Shown: one piece after another, positions 44,449-54,629 of the stretch
Layout: every line of letters starts with the position of its first letter
Numbering within the stretch: position 1 is the stretch's first letter
Assembly: GCF_016595215.1 (NCBI RefSeq)
Contig: NZ_JAENHK010000007.1
Span: 186,001-250,000 of the forward strand
Length of the DNA stretch: 64,000 nucleotides
DNA from: Chryseobacterium paridis
GTDB lineage: Bacteria; Bacteroidota; Bacteroidia; Flavobacteriales; Weeksellaceae
Direction of reading: 5' to 3'
Translations under genes and position numbers: made by a program
The notes under the pieces: generated by a model
The model's input: only the letters and a program-made list of their open reading frames with translations
Told to the model about the DNA's origin: nothing
The model's database searches: none

Positions 44449-45918
44449 TTATCTTTCCAATGTAAAATTTGGGATCACTTTTGGACGTTCATTTTCATTA
44501 GCTACTTTCCAAGAAGTTCTGTACATCCACTCCGTCATTTTATATAATTTTTTATAATTGATATTTTCAGATTCATCCTGTGGAGTATGGTACTGATCAT
44601 GTAAAACACTGGTGAAGAAGATGGCTGGAATTCCCACTTTAGCATAAGGTAAATGATCACTTCTGAAATAGAAATATTCTGCGTGATTAGGAGAATCCCA
44701 ATCTTTCAGATATTTGAATTTGGTACTTTCATTATTGGCTTCCTCTGCCATTTTTACTAATTCTTCAGAGTTTTTGTGAGGGGCATTTCCTCCTAATAAA
44801 GCAGCTTCTTCAAGGCTGTTTCGTCCGATCATGTCACCGTTTAACACAGCAACAATCTGTTCTTTTGGGACCACGGGATGTGAGGCATGCCATCTCGATC
44901 CTAATAATCCCCTTTCTTCAGCACCGTGAAAAACAAAAAGGATACTTCTCTTTCCAGGTTGCTTTTTATAGGCTCTTGCCATAGCTAACATCGCAACACA
45001 AGTACTGGCATTATCATCGGCACCATTGTAGATCGTATCGTTTTTAACAGGGTGTCTTATTCCGTCATGATCCTGATGTCCACTGATTAAAACGTATTCA
45101 TTTTTTAGCTTAGCGTCCGTTCCTTCAATTTTTCCAATAACGTTCACTGAAGGATATTTATAAGTTTCAGTAATTAGGTGTAAAGAAATTTTAGGATTGT
45201 TTTTTACCCATCCTGCATTTTCTCTTTTGATCCATAAAACAGGAATGTTATTCGTTACACTTTCCCGTAAACCTTCAACTCCATAAGAACCTCTTGTCAT
45301 CTGAGGAAGAACCTCAACCCAACTTTTTTCTGAAGTTTCATCAGTGATAAAAATGATCGCTTTAGCACCAAGGCTTAAGGCTGTATTATAATATTTTGTT
45401 CTTACAAATCCGGGATACCTTCTGATAAAAAGGGTCATCTCTTTATCAATGTTTTTGTCTGAAGCATTGATAGCAAGAACTTTTCCTTTCAAATCTAATT
45501 TTGATAGATCTTCAGGTTCTGTATTTCCGGCATATACAACGTCTGCATCTAAATTAGCATTCACCGGTTCCGCAACGAGAAAGTCTTTCCATAATTTTAG
45601 TGTCGTTCCTCCCAGTTTCATACTGCTTTGCGGAATAACCTGATGCCTGTACATATCAAAATATTGGAAAAAAGTTCCATTATCACCTGCAGGACTCATT
45701 CCGGCTTCTTTTGCTTTATCAGCCAGCCACATTGAAACTTTAAGCTCATTTAATGTACCTGCTTCACGTCCCCAAAACTGATCTGCAGCCATTTCATACA
45801 TGTCTTTTTTGATGTCGGATTCTTTGATAGCAGATACTAAAGGTTTTTTATAGCTTTGGGCATTGCCAAAACATACCATAAATAGGCCTAATAAAGACAG
45901 AAAATAATTCTTATTCAT
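44449..45918 (-). CDS. M28-family zinc peptidase with PA domain, exported
   Basis: A 489-residue protein. Signal peptide (ending FGNAQ). A protease-associated insert lies at about 120-240. The M28 catalytic domain follows with zinc ligands in SGHQDHDG, NGADDNAS, HGAEERG (catalytic Glu-Glu), LNGDMIG and HDQYHTP. Probably a periplasmic aminopeptidase or glutaminyl-cyclase-like hydrolase; specificity not visible. It is last in a three-gene run after a DUF5686 gene and a 78-residue gene with 10-11 nt gaps. Confidence 0.9.
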   Translation of the reverse strand: MNKNYFLSLLGLFMVCFGNAQSYKKPLVSAIKESDIKKDMYEMAADQFWGREAGTLNELKVSMWLADKAKEAGMSPAGDNGTFFQYFDMYRHQVIPQSSMKLGGTTLKLWKDFLVAEPVNANLDADVVYAGNTEPEDLSKLDLKGKVLAINASDKNIDKEMTLFIRRYPGFVRTKYYNTALSLGAKAIIFITDETSEKSWVEVLPQMTRGSYGVEGLRESVTNNIPVLWIKRENAGWVKNNPKISLHLITETYKYPSVNVIGKIEGTDAKLKNEYVLISGHQDHDGIRHPVKNDTIYNGADDNASTCVAMLAMARAYKKQPGKRSILFVFHGAEERGLLGSRWHASHPVVPKEQIVAVLNGDMIGRNSLEEAALLGGNAPHKNSEELVKMAEEANNESTKFKYLKDWDSPNHAEYFYFRSDHLPYAKVGIPAIFFTSVLHDQYHTPQDESENINYKKLYKMTEWMYRTSWKVANENERPKVIPNFTLER

Positions 45919-45929
45919 AACATTTGCTA

Positions 45930-46166
45930 TTAATTAAGTGGAGCTAACTTTTCAGAAAACTGCTTGGAAAACTCTTTTCTATCTTCTTCTAACTTCTCCT
46001 TGTCTGCCGGTAAAATATAATTGAAAAGAATCTTTTCCTCACGATCGATAAAAATGATCTCTTTCTCTTCACCATCAATCATCTGTAGGAAGATCTCCCA
46101 CATCGAAACATCTTTTAATCGTAATAATTCAAAAAAATCGTCTGCTTTTATTTCTATTTTTTTCAT
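45930..46166 (-). CDS. Small hypothetical protein, 78 residues
   Basis: An acidic, charged cytoplasmic protein (MKKIEIKADDFFELLRLKDV...). The first half is helical, then IIFIDREEKILFNYILP looks like beta strands. Not recognised. Coding is supported by tight spacing: 10 nt after the DUF5686 gene and 11 nt before the M28 peptidase gene. Confidence 0.65.
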   Translation of the reverse strand: MKKIEIKADDFFELLRLKDVSMWEIFLQMIDGEEKEIIFIDREEKILFNYILPADKEKLEEDRKEFSKQFSEKLAPLN

Positions 46167-46176
46167 GTCCTAATTA

Positions 46177-48378
46177 TTAAAATTCTAATAGCTTTAACTT
46201 AAACTGTATCGCAAAATTTTGCTTGAAGTTAGAGGTCGTATAATAACCCACTCTATAAAATACCCCTAAATTAAAATAGCTTGAAAGGAAGTTATTCCAC
46301 TCTACACCTACTTCCTGATACAAATGATCCAGCTTTTTAAATTTGAAATCATGATACTCAGGATGCTTCATATCTCCTATCGTTCCCCTTAAAATAAAAT
46401 CGAAACTCGATACGTTTTGTCCAATACTCTTTAAATAAAGCGGAAGCTTGTGAGTGAGGTAGTATGCTATAAATTTATCATTATAATATTTTCCTCCTTC
46501 TAATGTAGCAAATCCAAGGTACGAAGTAAGGTTAAAATTAATATCTCTTCCCGGAGAAGCCAAACCATTCATCGTGAAATTTTTCCAGATGGGAGCTTCC
46601 CCTAAAACTAATCCACCATACAATCTTACCCCTGTAGTTCCCAGTACTGTTTTAAAGTTATGAACAAAAAGAGCATCGAATCGGGTGTAATTGAAATCAC
46701 CACCCAAAAGTTTGTAACTCTGTTCATAATTAAGATAGAGTTCAGGATATTTCTGGTCAATAATAGACTTACCCTGTGGCGTCATAATATTGGTAGAATT
46801 GGGAGAAAACTTTAATGTAAATAACGTGTTGAAATTTTCAAATGCCGGACCGCTATTTCTAAACTGATAATCGAACATCGCCTGTTCAAAGTTCCTCCTT
46901 GCCGCAAAAACCAAGGTAAGACCGTTCGTAATATCATTCAGATAGGATAGGGAAGCGCCTCTGAAATGATAATATCTGTCGTTATTTAAGTTGTTTCCAT
47001 AATTCATCATCCGCATTTTAAAGTTCCACAGCCTTCTGTAGAATTCCCCTGAGGCGGTTACATCATTATAGTATTCAATTCTAAAGAATGAGTTTTTCTC
47101 AAGGGTGGTTTTCATATCTAGCCCAATTCCATACTTCCATTTATCATCCTTGAATCCGTAGGCGAAATAATAATCCGGAGAGAAATAAGGATTAAAAGTT
47201 TCATTTAATTTGGCTTTTAAACCCAGCCTGAATCCCTCGTATAAGTTGTAATTTACAATTTCATCTACCGCAAAATCGACAATGCCCAACCTGATCTGTC
47301 CATTGATGAGACCGGTTAATAATTTTGCTTTGTTGTCGATATTATAAATCTTGCCCAGACTATCGATTGTAGTGTATGTATTTCTTTCCCGATCTGTAAG
47401 AGGATCCGTTCTGTATTGATCCAGAGATCTTCCATCAGCATTTTTTACAGAAAAAGTATATCCTTTAAAATCTTTGGGATTCTCTTCAATAGGGGATTGG
47501 AAATCAAAATACCTAGAGGTCAGAAAGGCGTAGGTTCCAAAACTATTTTTGGTCTTTTTTAAAGAATCTTCATCGTGTTCCTTACCTTCATCCTTCATGG
47601 CCATTTTGCTCATGCGTAGTTTTACCTTTTCATGAGCTAAAAACCATTTATTATTATAGAAAACCCACGTACTGGTAATAATTCCGTCGTTTTTATTTTT
47701 ACTGAAGTTTTCAATTTTTTTAATACCGTAGGTTTCAGTATCTATATAAATTGCTCCGTTATATTTTCTCTTTTTATCTGATTTTTTGTAATTCACCTCC
47801 CGAAAACGAATGACAAAATTTTTTCTTCCATCCAATTCGATTGTATCGGTAAGAAAATATCTGTACAAACCTCTGTTTTCCTGTTTAACTTGATTAGGAA
47901 TATGATCTCTGTTACTTTGCTGTAGAGCAATCATCTCATAAATTGGCTGTTTGAGACCGGAAATTCTATTATCTAAAATATTAACCTTTTCCCCATATTT
48001 TTTTGAATACAAAAATTCCTGAGCTCTTTCCCAAAGGAATAGCTTACTTTTTGAAAATATCTTTCTGGCTGAGATGTTATTTAATGAGTCTTTCTGCCTT
48101 TTCTTTTTGAAGAAATTGGTGTCGTTGAAAAATTGATTAAACTGAGTAATGCTGTCTTCATCAATATCTAAAGATACTTTTTCATATGATTTAAAGGCAT
48201 AAGAGTTCAGTGTTTTAGGGGAATTTTGTTTAAAAAGCTGATTAACCTTTTTTAATATTTCCAAAGCTCTGGGATCACTTTTATCTGCTATGACAACAGC
48301 TTCAATGGATGTAACTTTTGATTGTGAATAACCAAAAATGTAGACCCAGAAAAATATAAATAATAAAACCCTTTTCAT
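46177..48378 (-). CDS. DUF5686 outer-membrane protein without CarboxypepD-like domain
   Basis: A 733-residue protein with a signal peptide (IFGYSQ). It starts directly with the DUF5686 N-terminal region (VIADKSDPRALEILKKVN), then a long beta-rich part ending FAIQFKLKLLEF like a barrel terminus. It is paralogous to the next gene over its whole length but lacks the N-terminal regulatory-like domain. Function unknown; probably an outer-membrane barrel. First gene of the unit with the 78-residue and M28 genes. Confidence 0.85.
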   Translation of the reverse strand: MKRVLLFIFFWVYIFGYSQSKVTSIEAVVIADKSDPRALEILKKVNQLFKQNSPKTLNSYAFKSYEKVSLDIDEDSITQFNQFFNDTNFFKKKRQKDSLNNISARKIFSKSKLFLWERAQEFLYSKKYGEKVNILDNRISGLKQPIYEMIALQQSNRDHIPNQVKQENRGLYRYFLTDTIELDGRKNFVIRFREVNYKKSDKKRKYNGAIYIDTETYGIKKIENFSKNKNDGIITSTWVFYNNKWFLAHEKVKLRMSKMAMKDEGKEHDEDSLKKTKNSFGTYAFLTSRYFDFQSPIEENPKDFKGYTFSVKNADGRSLDQYRTDPLTDRERNTYTTIDSLGKIYNIDNKAKLLTGLINGQIRLGIVDFAVDEIVNYNLYEGFRLGLKAKLNETFNPYFSPDYYFAYGFKDDKWKYGIGLDMKTTLEKNSFFRIEYYNDVTASGEFYRRLWNFKMRMMNYGNNLNNDRYYHFRGASLSYLNDITNGLTLVFAARRNFEQAMFDYQFRNSGPAFENFNTLFTLKFSPNSTNIMTPQGKSIIDQKYPELYLNYEQSYKLLGGDFNYTRFDALFVHNFKTVLGTTGVRLYGGLVLGEAPIWKNFTMNGLASPGRDINFNLTSYLGFATLEGGKYYNDKFIAYYLTHKLPLYLKSIGQNVSSFDFILRGTIGDMKHPEYHDFKFKKLDHLYQEVGVEWNNFLSSYFNLGVFYRVGYYTTSNFKQNFAIQFKLKLLEF

Positions 48379-48483
48379 GTAAAAAATCTTGGTAAAATTA
48401 ATAATATTAATTGTCTTGGGAAAGTTTTGTTAATTGATATTAATATCATCTTTAATTGAATTTACCTTTTAGAATTAAATAGA

Positions 48484-48512
48484 AAAAACTCTAGAAATTT
48501 TCTAGAGTTTTT
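48484..48512 (-). terminator. Intrinsic terminator between the two DUF5686 genes
   Basis: Stem AAAACTCTAGAAA / TTTCTAGAGTTTT with a minimal loop and T/A runs on both sides. It ends the 48539 transcript. Confidence 0.85.
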
Positions 48513-48538
48513 CTGTTGTATGTAAGAGATTTTATTTT

Positions 48539-50992
48539 TTAAAGGACATTGAATCTGATTTTGATACCCACATTATCTTTGAATTGTGATGTTTGATAAT
48601 ATCCAAGTCTATATGATAATCCTACACCAAAGCTAGTACCCAAAAATCTGTTCCAGACAAATCCGACTTCCTGATAATAATGGTCGAGTACCTGAAAGTC
48701 AAACTGATGGTCTGCTCTGTTTTTAAAGCCTCCTATAGCAGACTGATATTCGATTTCGATATTGGAATATTTCTTACCAACAGTTTTAAATCTGAATGGT
48801 AAATATTGTGAAATTTTAAATCCAACAAATTTATCTGCAAAGAAAGTTCCGGAAGGCATTGTTATAAAGCCTAAATTAGAAGGAGTATTGATATTGGAAT
48901 ACCATTTATCAGAATTCTGATCTTTTTGACCTGCTATTTCAAAGTTTTTCCAGATCGGAGCGGTTCCCGAAGATATTCCTCCAAAAAGCTTAATGTTGGT
49001 GTATCCCAGCTTAGATCTGAACTGATGAATAATCAAGGCATCTAAGCGGTGATAATCGAGATCCCCACCTAAAGCATCAAAGCCTTTTTCATAATTGACA
49101 AAGAACTGAGGATAACTTTTTTCATAGGTGAATTTTCCACCGGGAGTCATGATGTTTTTGTCGTTGGGGGCATATTTTAAAGATAATGTGGTACTCACAT
49201 TGTCAAAAGCATTACCCATGTTTTTATATTGATAATCGAAAAGAGCCTGCTGTTTTTCCTTATTTACAGCAATTTTCATACTTAATGAATTGGAAATGTC
49301 ATAAAGGAATGAAGCTCCCCATTTTTGACTTTTATAGAAAGTTCCATTGTGAAGATCTAAATTGATATCCGAAACCTTCATCATCATATCCCACATGTTA
49401 TTGCTGAATCTTCCTGCTGCAAAGACATCATCTGCATAATCAATACGGAAAACAGATGTTCTTTTTGCGGATAATTTCACATCCAGACCCAAACCATATT
49501 TCCAGTGATGATCTTTGAAACCATATCCGAAATAACCATCAGGAGAGAAGATTTTATTGAACTTTTCATTCAATTTTATCCCGGCTCCCAAACGTACACC
49601 CTGGTATTTATCGTAACTGAAAATCTTGGTGAGATCAAAATCAATCATTTTATAACGCAGGTTTCCTCTCATCAGCTGTGTTAAAAAACTAAGCTTCTTC
49701 TCAAAATCGTGCTTTTGTACAAAACTATCTATTTTAGCATAGGTAGCACTTTCTCTTGCCGTAAGGCTGTTGGTTCTGTACTTCTGAAGCAAACTTCCAT
49801 CCGAGTTTTTTATTTCAAGAGAATAGCCTTTGAAATCAGATGCTTTCTGCGTTTCATTGATTTCAAAATCGAAAAATCGGTTTTTTACATACAGATAAGT
49901 TCCAAATTTCTTTTTATTATATTTTACCTTTTCTCCTTCTTTTAAACTGTCTTTTTTAGAAGTATTAAAGCTTTGGCTGCTCATTTTAAACTTAATATCT
50001 TCATAATCTAAAAACCATTTGTTATTAATAGGTTTCCAGACAGAAACGATATTTCCTTCGTTTTGTTTTTTGTTGGTACTTTCAAACTTTTTTAATGCAA
50101 AGCTTTGTGCGTCAACATATATTTTCCCATTGAATTTTCTGGGATTTTGTTTTTTCTTATCTGTAATTTCTTTGAACTTAATGACGTATGTTTTTCGGCC
50201 ATCCAGCTCTAAAGTATCCGAAAGATAAAAATTAAACAGTTCCCTGTTTTCAGGTCTCAATTGTCTTGGGGTTCTGTCTAAATTAGAAAAATTAATTGCC
50301 AATGCTTCATAAATAGGATTTTTAAATCCTGACATTCTGTTGTCTATGATATTGGTTTTTTCTCCATAATTTTTGGAGTATTTGTATTCTGAGGCTTTTT
50401 CCCAAAGGAACATCTGGCTTTCCTGAGATGCACTGAGGAGATCTTCATTGATCAGCGAATCCTTCTTTTCACCCTCTTTCTGCTTGAAATTCTTATGATC
50501 TACTTTGGAAAGAGAATCTTTTCTGATGGCTAAAAAGTTTTTAAAAGTATCGATAGAATCTTTATCTACATCAATAGAAGATTTGCTATATGATTTAAAT
50601 TGATAAGACTCTAAAGACTTCGGAGAGTTATCTTTGGCTCTCTTATTGACTTCATCCAATATTTTTAATGCTCTCGGATCACTTTTATCATTAATGACAA
50701 CCCTGTCAATATTGTCTATTTTTTCAGAAGACGGTTTTAGTGATACTTCCATCGACTTTTTTACATCAACCAAAGCATCTTCAAAATTGCTGGCAAGAAT
50801 TTCTACTTTTTTACATTTTGTTTTAAAAGATACTACACCTTCATGATCGGTCTTTCCAAGTAGATTATCATCGCAATAAACTGCGGCATTTTGAATGGGC
50901 TTGTTATTATTTTTACTGAATACCTTCAGCTGCGTCTGGCCGAAAAATAATACCGTGAAGAATAAAAATAGGGAAGAGAAAAATTTTGCCAT
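48539..50992 (-). CDS. DUF5686 outer-membrane protein with carboxypeptidase-like regulatory domain
   Basis: An 817-residue protein. Signal peptide (FFGQ), then a CarboxypepD_reg-like beta-sandwich (residues about 20-85, QLKVFSKNNNKPIQNAAVYC ... LLGKTDHEGVVSF) as in SusC-type proteins. DUF5686 follows from about 95 (VVINDKSDPRALKILDEVN), and a C-terminal beta-barrel-like region ends IKIRFNVL. Tandem paralogue of the preceding gene, about 160 nt apart with a terminator between. Function unknown. Confidence 0.87.
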   Translation of the reverse strand: MAKFFSSLFLFFTVLFFGQTQLKVFSKNNNKPIQNAAVYCDDNLLGKTDHEGVVSFKTKCKKVEILASNFEDALVDVKKSMEVSLKPSSEKIDNIDRVVINDKSDPRALKILDEVNKRAKDNSPKSLESYQFKSYSKSSIDVDKDSIDTFKNFLAIRKDSLSKVDHKNFKQKEGEKKDSLINEDLLSASQESQMFLWEKASEYKYSKNYGEKTNIIDNRMSGFKNPIYEALAINFSNLDRTPRQLRPENRELFNFYLSDTLELDGRKTYVIKFKEITDKKKQNPRKFNGKIYVDAQSFALKKFESTNKKQNEGNIVSVWKPINNKWFLDYEDIKFKMSSQSFNTSKKDSLKEGEKVKYNKKKFGTYLYVKNRFFDFEINETQKASDFKGYSLEIKNSDGSLLQKYRTNSLTARESATYAKIDSFVQKHDFEKKLSFLTQLMRGNLRYKMIDFDLTKIFSYDKYQGVRLGAGIKLNEKFNKIFSPDGYFGYGFKDHHWKYGLGLDVKLSAKRTSVFRIDYADDVFAAGRFSNNMWDMMMKVSDINLDLHNGTFYKSQKWGASFLYDISNSLSMKIAVNKEKQQALFDYQYKNMGNAFDNVSTTLSLKYAPNDKNIMTPGGKFTYEKSYPQFFVNYEKGFDALGGDLDYHRLDALIIHQFRSKLGYTNIKLFGGISSGTAPIWKNFEIAGQKDQNSDKWYSNINTPSNLGFITMPSGTFFADKFVGFKISQYLPFRFKTVGKKYSNIEIEYQSAIGGFKNRADHQFDFQVLDHYYQEVGFVWNRFLGTSFGVGLSYRLGYYQTSQFKDNVGIKIRFNVL

Positions 50993-51054
50993 TAACTTTT
51001 TATAGATAAGACAACACTATGGATAGGAAAGTTACAAAATAGTATGAAAAAATA

Positions 51055-51084
51055 AAAAGCAGCTGTTAAAAAACAGCTGCTTTA
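51055..51084 (-). terminator. Intrinsic terminator after alaS
   Basis: Stem AAAGCAGCTGTT / AACAGCTGCTTT with a 3-nt loop, followed by TTTATTTTTT on the minus strand. Confidence 0.92.
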
Positions 51085-51106
51085 TTATATTTTGCTTGTA
51101 ATAAAA

Positions 51107-53710
51107 TTAAATATTCAAAGCTTTTTGATAAGCATTTTCCAAACCTGCAAGATTTTTTCCACCTGCAGTAGCAAAACCTGGATTTCCACCACCACCGCCT
51201 TGGATTTCTTTAGCAAGCTCTTTAATAATAGCTCCAGCCTGATAGCTGGCAGCCAGATCATCAGAAACACCTACTGTGATCATTGGCTTATCATCAGCAT
51301 TGGAAAGAACGATCGTCACAGAAGTTGGGATCTCTTTTTTCAGCTGGAAAACAATATCTTTTACCGAACCGGCATCTAATGATGTTTTCTTAACCAATAA
51401 TTGTTTATCTCCTTTCTGTTCATAAGAACCTTTCCAATCACCAATTTCTCCTTTAGCTTTTTCTTTTTTCAAAGAATCTACTTCAGATTTCAGAGATGCA
51501 TTTTCCTCAATTAACTTTTCGATAGATCTTACAACATCTTTCGATTTTAATAATTGAGAAAGTTCTGTTATTTGCTGCTCAATATTTTTGAAGTATTCAG
51601 CGGATTTATCTCCGGAAATAGCTTCAATTCTTCTGATCCCTGCAGCAGCAGAGTTTTCGGAAGTGATTTTAAAGTGACCGATTTCGCTGGTGTTCTTAAC
51701 GTGAGTTCCCCCACATAATTCTTTTGAACTTCCAAACTGGATCATTCTTACATTATCACCATATTTTTCACCAAACAAAGCCATTGCGCCTTTGTCTATC
51801 GCTTCCTGGATCGGAATATTTCTGAATTCCTGTAAAGCGATGCTATCTTTGATCTTTTGATTTACTTTTTCCTCTATTACAGCTAATTCTTCCTCTGTCA
51901 TTTTATTAAAATGAGAGAAATCGAAACGTAAATAATCCGGACCTACATAAGAACCCTTTTGCTCCACATGAGTTCCAAGAACTTCTCTTAGAGCTTCATG
52001 TAAAAGGTGGGTAACAGAGTGATTCGCCTGAGAATTTTTTCTTTCCGTAGCATTTACTTTAGCATAAAAAACAGCACCGGCATCTTTTGGAAGACCGCTG
52101 ATCAATGAAATGATCAATCCGTTTTCCTTTTTAGTTTCTAAGACCTCAAAGCTTTCAGTAGCATTTTCTAAAACACCCTTATCTCCGATTTGTCCACCCC
52201 CTTCAGGATAGAATGGAGAGCTGCTTAAAACAACCTGATAAAATTCACCATCTTTATTTTCTACTTTTCTGTATCTTGTTATATACGTTTCAGATTCAAG
52301 CTGATCATATCCAACAAAAGTCTCCGGTTTTTCTTCTAAAACTACCCAGTCATAAACCTTTGAAGCAGAATCTTTTTTAGAACGCTGCTTTTGTTTTTCC
52401 ATTTCAGCTTTAAATCCTGCCTCATCAATGGTCAATCCTTTTTCTTCTGCAATGATTCTCGTTAAGTCATCCGGAAAACCATAGGTATCATACAATTCAA
52501 AAACCTCAACAGAAGGGAGTACTTTTAAATCGTCAGTAATTGTTTGCTGAATCAGTTTTTCAACTCTTACCAAACCACTCTCGATTGTTTTCAGGAATGA
52601 TTCTTCTTCACTTTTAATTACTTCTGTAACAAGATTTCCTTGTTTTTCCAATTCAGGGAAATAAGGTCCCATCTGATCTTTAAGTACTGATACCAGTTCG
52701 AAAAGGAAAGGTTCCTTCATTCCTAAAAAACGATAAGAGTAAGAAATCGCTCTTCTTAAAATTCTTCTGATCACATATCCAGCACCTCCGTTGGAAGGTA
52801 ATTGCCCATCAGCTATCGCAAAAGAAACAGCTCTGATGTGGTCCACAACTACACGGATAGCAATATCTTTTTCGTCCTCTAAAATTCCTGTATACTTTTT
52901 ACCTGAAAGTTCTTCAACTTTAGCAATAAGCGGAGTGAAAACATCGGTGTCATAGTTGGATGATTTGCCCTGTAACGCCATACAAAGACGCTCAAATCCC
53001 ATTCCTGTATCAACATGCTGTTGCGGAAGTTTCTCTAAGCTTTTGTCAGCCTTTCTGTTGAATTCCATGAAAACCAGATTCCAAACCTCTACCACCTGTG
53101 GGTGATCATTGTTTACCAATTCCAATCCGGAAATTTTGGCTTTTTCTTCAGGAGTCCTAAGGTCAATATGGATTTCAGAACAAGGTCCGCAAGGTCCGCT
53201 TTCACCCATTTCCCAGAAGTTATCTTTTTTGTTTCCGTTGATAATTCTGTCTTCAGAAATATGAGATTTCCAGAAGTCATACGCATCCTGATCTCTTTCC
53301 AGATTTTCAGAAGCATCCCCTTCAAAAATAGTTACATACAAGTTCTCTTTCGGAATTCCGTAAACTTCCGTCAACAATTCCCAGGCAAAAGCAATAGCAT
53401 CTTTTTTAAAATAATCACCAAAAGACCAGTTTCCTAACATCTCGAACATGGTATGGTGGTAAGTATCTCTACCTACATCATCCAAATCATTATGCTTCCC
53501 TGAAACTCTCAAACATTTTTGGGTATCGGCAATTCTAGGGGCTGTAGGTGTTTTATAACCTAAGAAAAAATCTTTGAACTGCGTCATTCCAGAATTGGAA
53601 AACATGAGGGTAGGGTCATCTTTCAACACGATAGGTGCTGAAGGAACGATAAGGTGGCCTTTACTTTTAAAATAATCTAAAAATTTTTGACGTATCTCTT
53701 GTGATGTCAT
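51107..53710 (-). CDS. alaS: Alanyl-tRNA synthetase
   Basis: An 867-residue class II synthetase of full length. Catalytic domain (IRQKFLDYFKSKGH, MFSNSGMTQFKD, DVGRDTYHHTMFEMLGNWSFG), tRNA recognition, then the editing domain with zinc ligands NHSVTHLLHEAL and LCGGTHVKNTSEIG. The C-terminal oligomerisation domain ends in a Gly-rich GGGGGNPGFATAGG motif. Monocistronic with its own promoter box and terminator. Confidence 0.97.
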   Translation of the reverse strand: MTSQEIRQKFLDYFKSKGHLIVPSAPIVLKDDPTLMFSNSGMTQFKDFFLGYKTPTAPRIADTQKCLRVSGKHNDLDDVGRDTYHHTMFEMLGNWSFGDYFKKDAIAFAWELLTEVYGIPKENLYVTIFEGDASENLERDQDAYDFWKSHISEDRIINGNKKDNFWEMGESGPCGPCSEIHIDLRTPEEKAKISGLELVNNDHPQVVEVWNLVFMEFNRKADKSLEKLPQQHVDTGMGFERLCMALQGKSSNYDTDVFTPLIAKVEELSGKKYTGILEDEKDIAIRVVVDHIRAVSFAIADGQLPSNGGAGYVIRRILRRAISYSYRFLGMKEPFLFELVSVLKDQMGPYFPELEKQGNLVTEVIKSEEESFLKTIESGLVRVEKLIQQTITDDLKVLPSVEVFELYDTYGFPDDLTRIIAEEKGLTIDEAGFKAEMEKQKQRSKKDSASKVYDWVVLEEKPETFVGYDQLESETYITRYRKVENKDGEFYQVVLSSSPFYPEGGGQIGDKGVLENATESFEVLETKKENGLIISLISGLPKDAGAVFYAKVNATERKNSQANHSVTHLLHEALREVLGTHVEQKGSYVGPDYLRFDFSHFNKMTEEELAVIEEKVNQKIKDSIALQEFRNIPIQEAIDKGAMALFGEKYGDNVRMIQFGSSKELCGGTHVKNTSEIGHFKITSENSAAAGIRRIEAISGDKSAEYFKNIEQQITELSQLLKSKDVVRSIEKLIEENASLKSEVDSLKKEKAKGEIGDWKGSYEQKGDKQLLVKKTSLDAGSVKDIVFQLKKEIPTSVTIVLSNADDKPMITVGVSDDLAASYQAGAIIKELAKEIQGGGGGNPGFATAGGKNLAGLENAYQKALNI

Positions 53711-53745
53711 AAGTATGTATATTGCTTTGCTTTTATGATAAGATG

Positions 53746-53753
53746 CAAATTTA
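53746..53753 (-). promoter_or_regulatory. -7 box TAAATTTG before alaS
   Basis: Perfect TAnnTTTG on the minus strand, 35 nt before the ATG at 53710. Confidence 0.55.
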
Positions 53754-53779
53754 ATGTTTTTAGGTGATTCTGTTTTAAT

Positions 53780-53945
53780 TTATTGATACTTTTGGAAAGA
53801 TTTGTATCAATAATCGCAAACAATTTCAGGAGCTATTTCCCGCTTTCCGCACTCGCTATTTTTCTTTTGCAAAGAAAAATGAGCTCAAACAAATGTGCAA
53901 TCGGGGCTAGGAGAAAAATGCCGTTGGAAGCTACCTCGTCAAAAT
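53780..53945. repeat. Hairpin and dispersed-element remnant between alaS and the sigma factor
   Basis: TTATTGATAC (53780-53789) and GTATCAATAA (53804-53813) are perfect inverted arms. It is followed by a GC-richer block with CAGGAGCTATTTCCCGCTTT and AATCGGGGCTAGG, a sequence I recall as a recurrent intergenic element in flavobacterial genomes. The short frame through it is not taken as a gene. Nothing else is seen in the 353-nt gap apart from the box at 54027. Confidence 0.5.
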
Positions 53946-54026
53946 TCTTTTATAATTTTCTACAAGTCTCTTAAGGAAGCTGATTTTCATGCTGTATATT
54001 TTCTTGTACTTTTCCGTTTAACTTAC

Positions 54027-54034
54027 TATCTTCG
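54027..54034 (+). promoter_or_regulatory. Near-consensus -7 box TATCTTCG before the ECF sigma gene
   Basis: One mismatch from TAnnTTTG, 29 nt before the ATG. The tyrA leader has the same variant (TACCTTCG). Confidence 0.35.
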
Positions 54035-54063
54035 TTATCATCTGAAAAAGATAAAAGTGTACT

Positions 54064-54618
54064 ATGACTAAAAATGAAGTGCTGAAAACCTGGGTTGAAA
54101 AGTATTCGGGATCGCTATTGAAAAGGGCGGCATATCTACTTTCAGACAAAGATGATGCAAAGGATATTGTTCAGGAAGTTTTTCTTTCAGCATTGTCAGC
54201 GTATGACTCTTTTGAAGGGAAAAGCCAGCCGTTAACATGGCTCACTACTATCCTTAACCGAAAGGTTGCTGATTTTTATCGTGGAAAATATAAATCTGAA
54301 CCTCAGATTAAACTCGATCATTTTTTTGATGAAACAGGTTCATGGAAAAATAATGGGGTGCTAGCTGATTGGAACATTTCTAATAAGGAACCAGAGCTTT
54401 TAGACGACCTGAATTTTAATAAAACTCTGGAAGATTGTATTGAAGAATTACCGCTCCGATGGAAGATTCCGGTGAAAATGTATTATCTTCAAGAAAAAAA
54501 GGCTCCGGAAGTAAGTCAGGAATTGAATATTTCTACGACTAATCTATGGAAGATTTTACAAAGAAGTAGAATGCAGCTGCGAGAGTGTCTGGATTTTAAT
54601 TGGTTTGCAAAATCATAA
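54064..54618 (+). CDS. ECF-type RNA polymerase sigma factor
   Basis: A 184-residue protein. Region 2 at residues 20-85 (AYLLSDKDDAKDIVQEVFLSA, PLTWLTTILNRKVADFYR). Region 4 at 125-180 (IEELPLRWKIPVKMYYLQEKKAPEVSQELNISTTNLWKILQRSR). Region 3 is absent, as in ECF factors. Partner gene for a zinc anti-sigma follows after 11 nt. The DUF417 and msrAB genes downstream suggest an oxidative or envelope stress regulon, which is inference. Confidence 0.92.
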   Translation: MTKNEVLKTWVEKYSGSLLKRAAYLLSDKDDAKDIVQEVFLSALSAYDSFEGKSQPLTWLTTILNRKVADFYRGKYKSEPQIKLDHFFDETGSWKNNGVLADWNISNKEPELLDDLNFNKTLEDCIEELPLRWKIPVKMYYLQEKKAPEVSQELNISTTNLWKILQRSRMQLRECLDFNWFAKS

Positions 54619-54629
54619 ACTGTTTAAAA

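Noticed and set aside
53783..53974. 63-codon frame in the alaS-sigma gap
   Set aside because: It passes through a dispersed GC-rich element, starts at the edge of an inverted repeat, and has no family match or downstream terminator.
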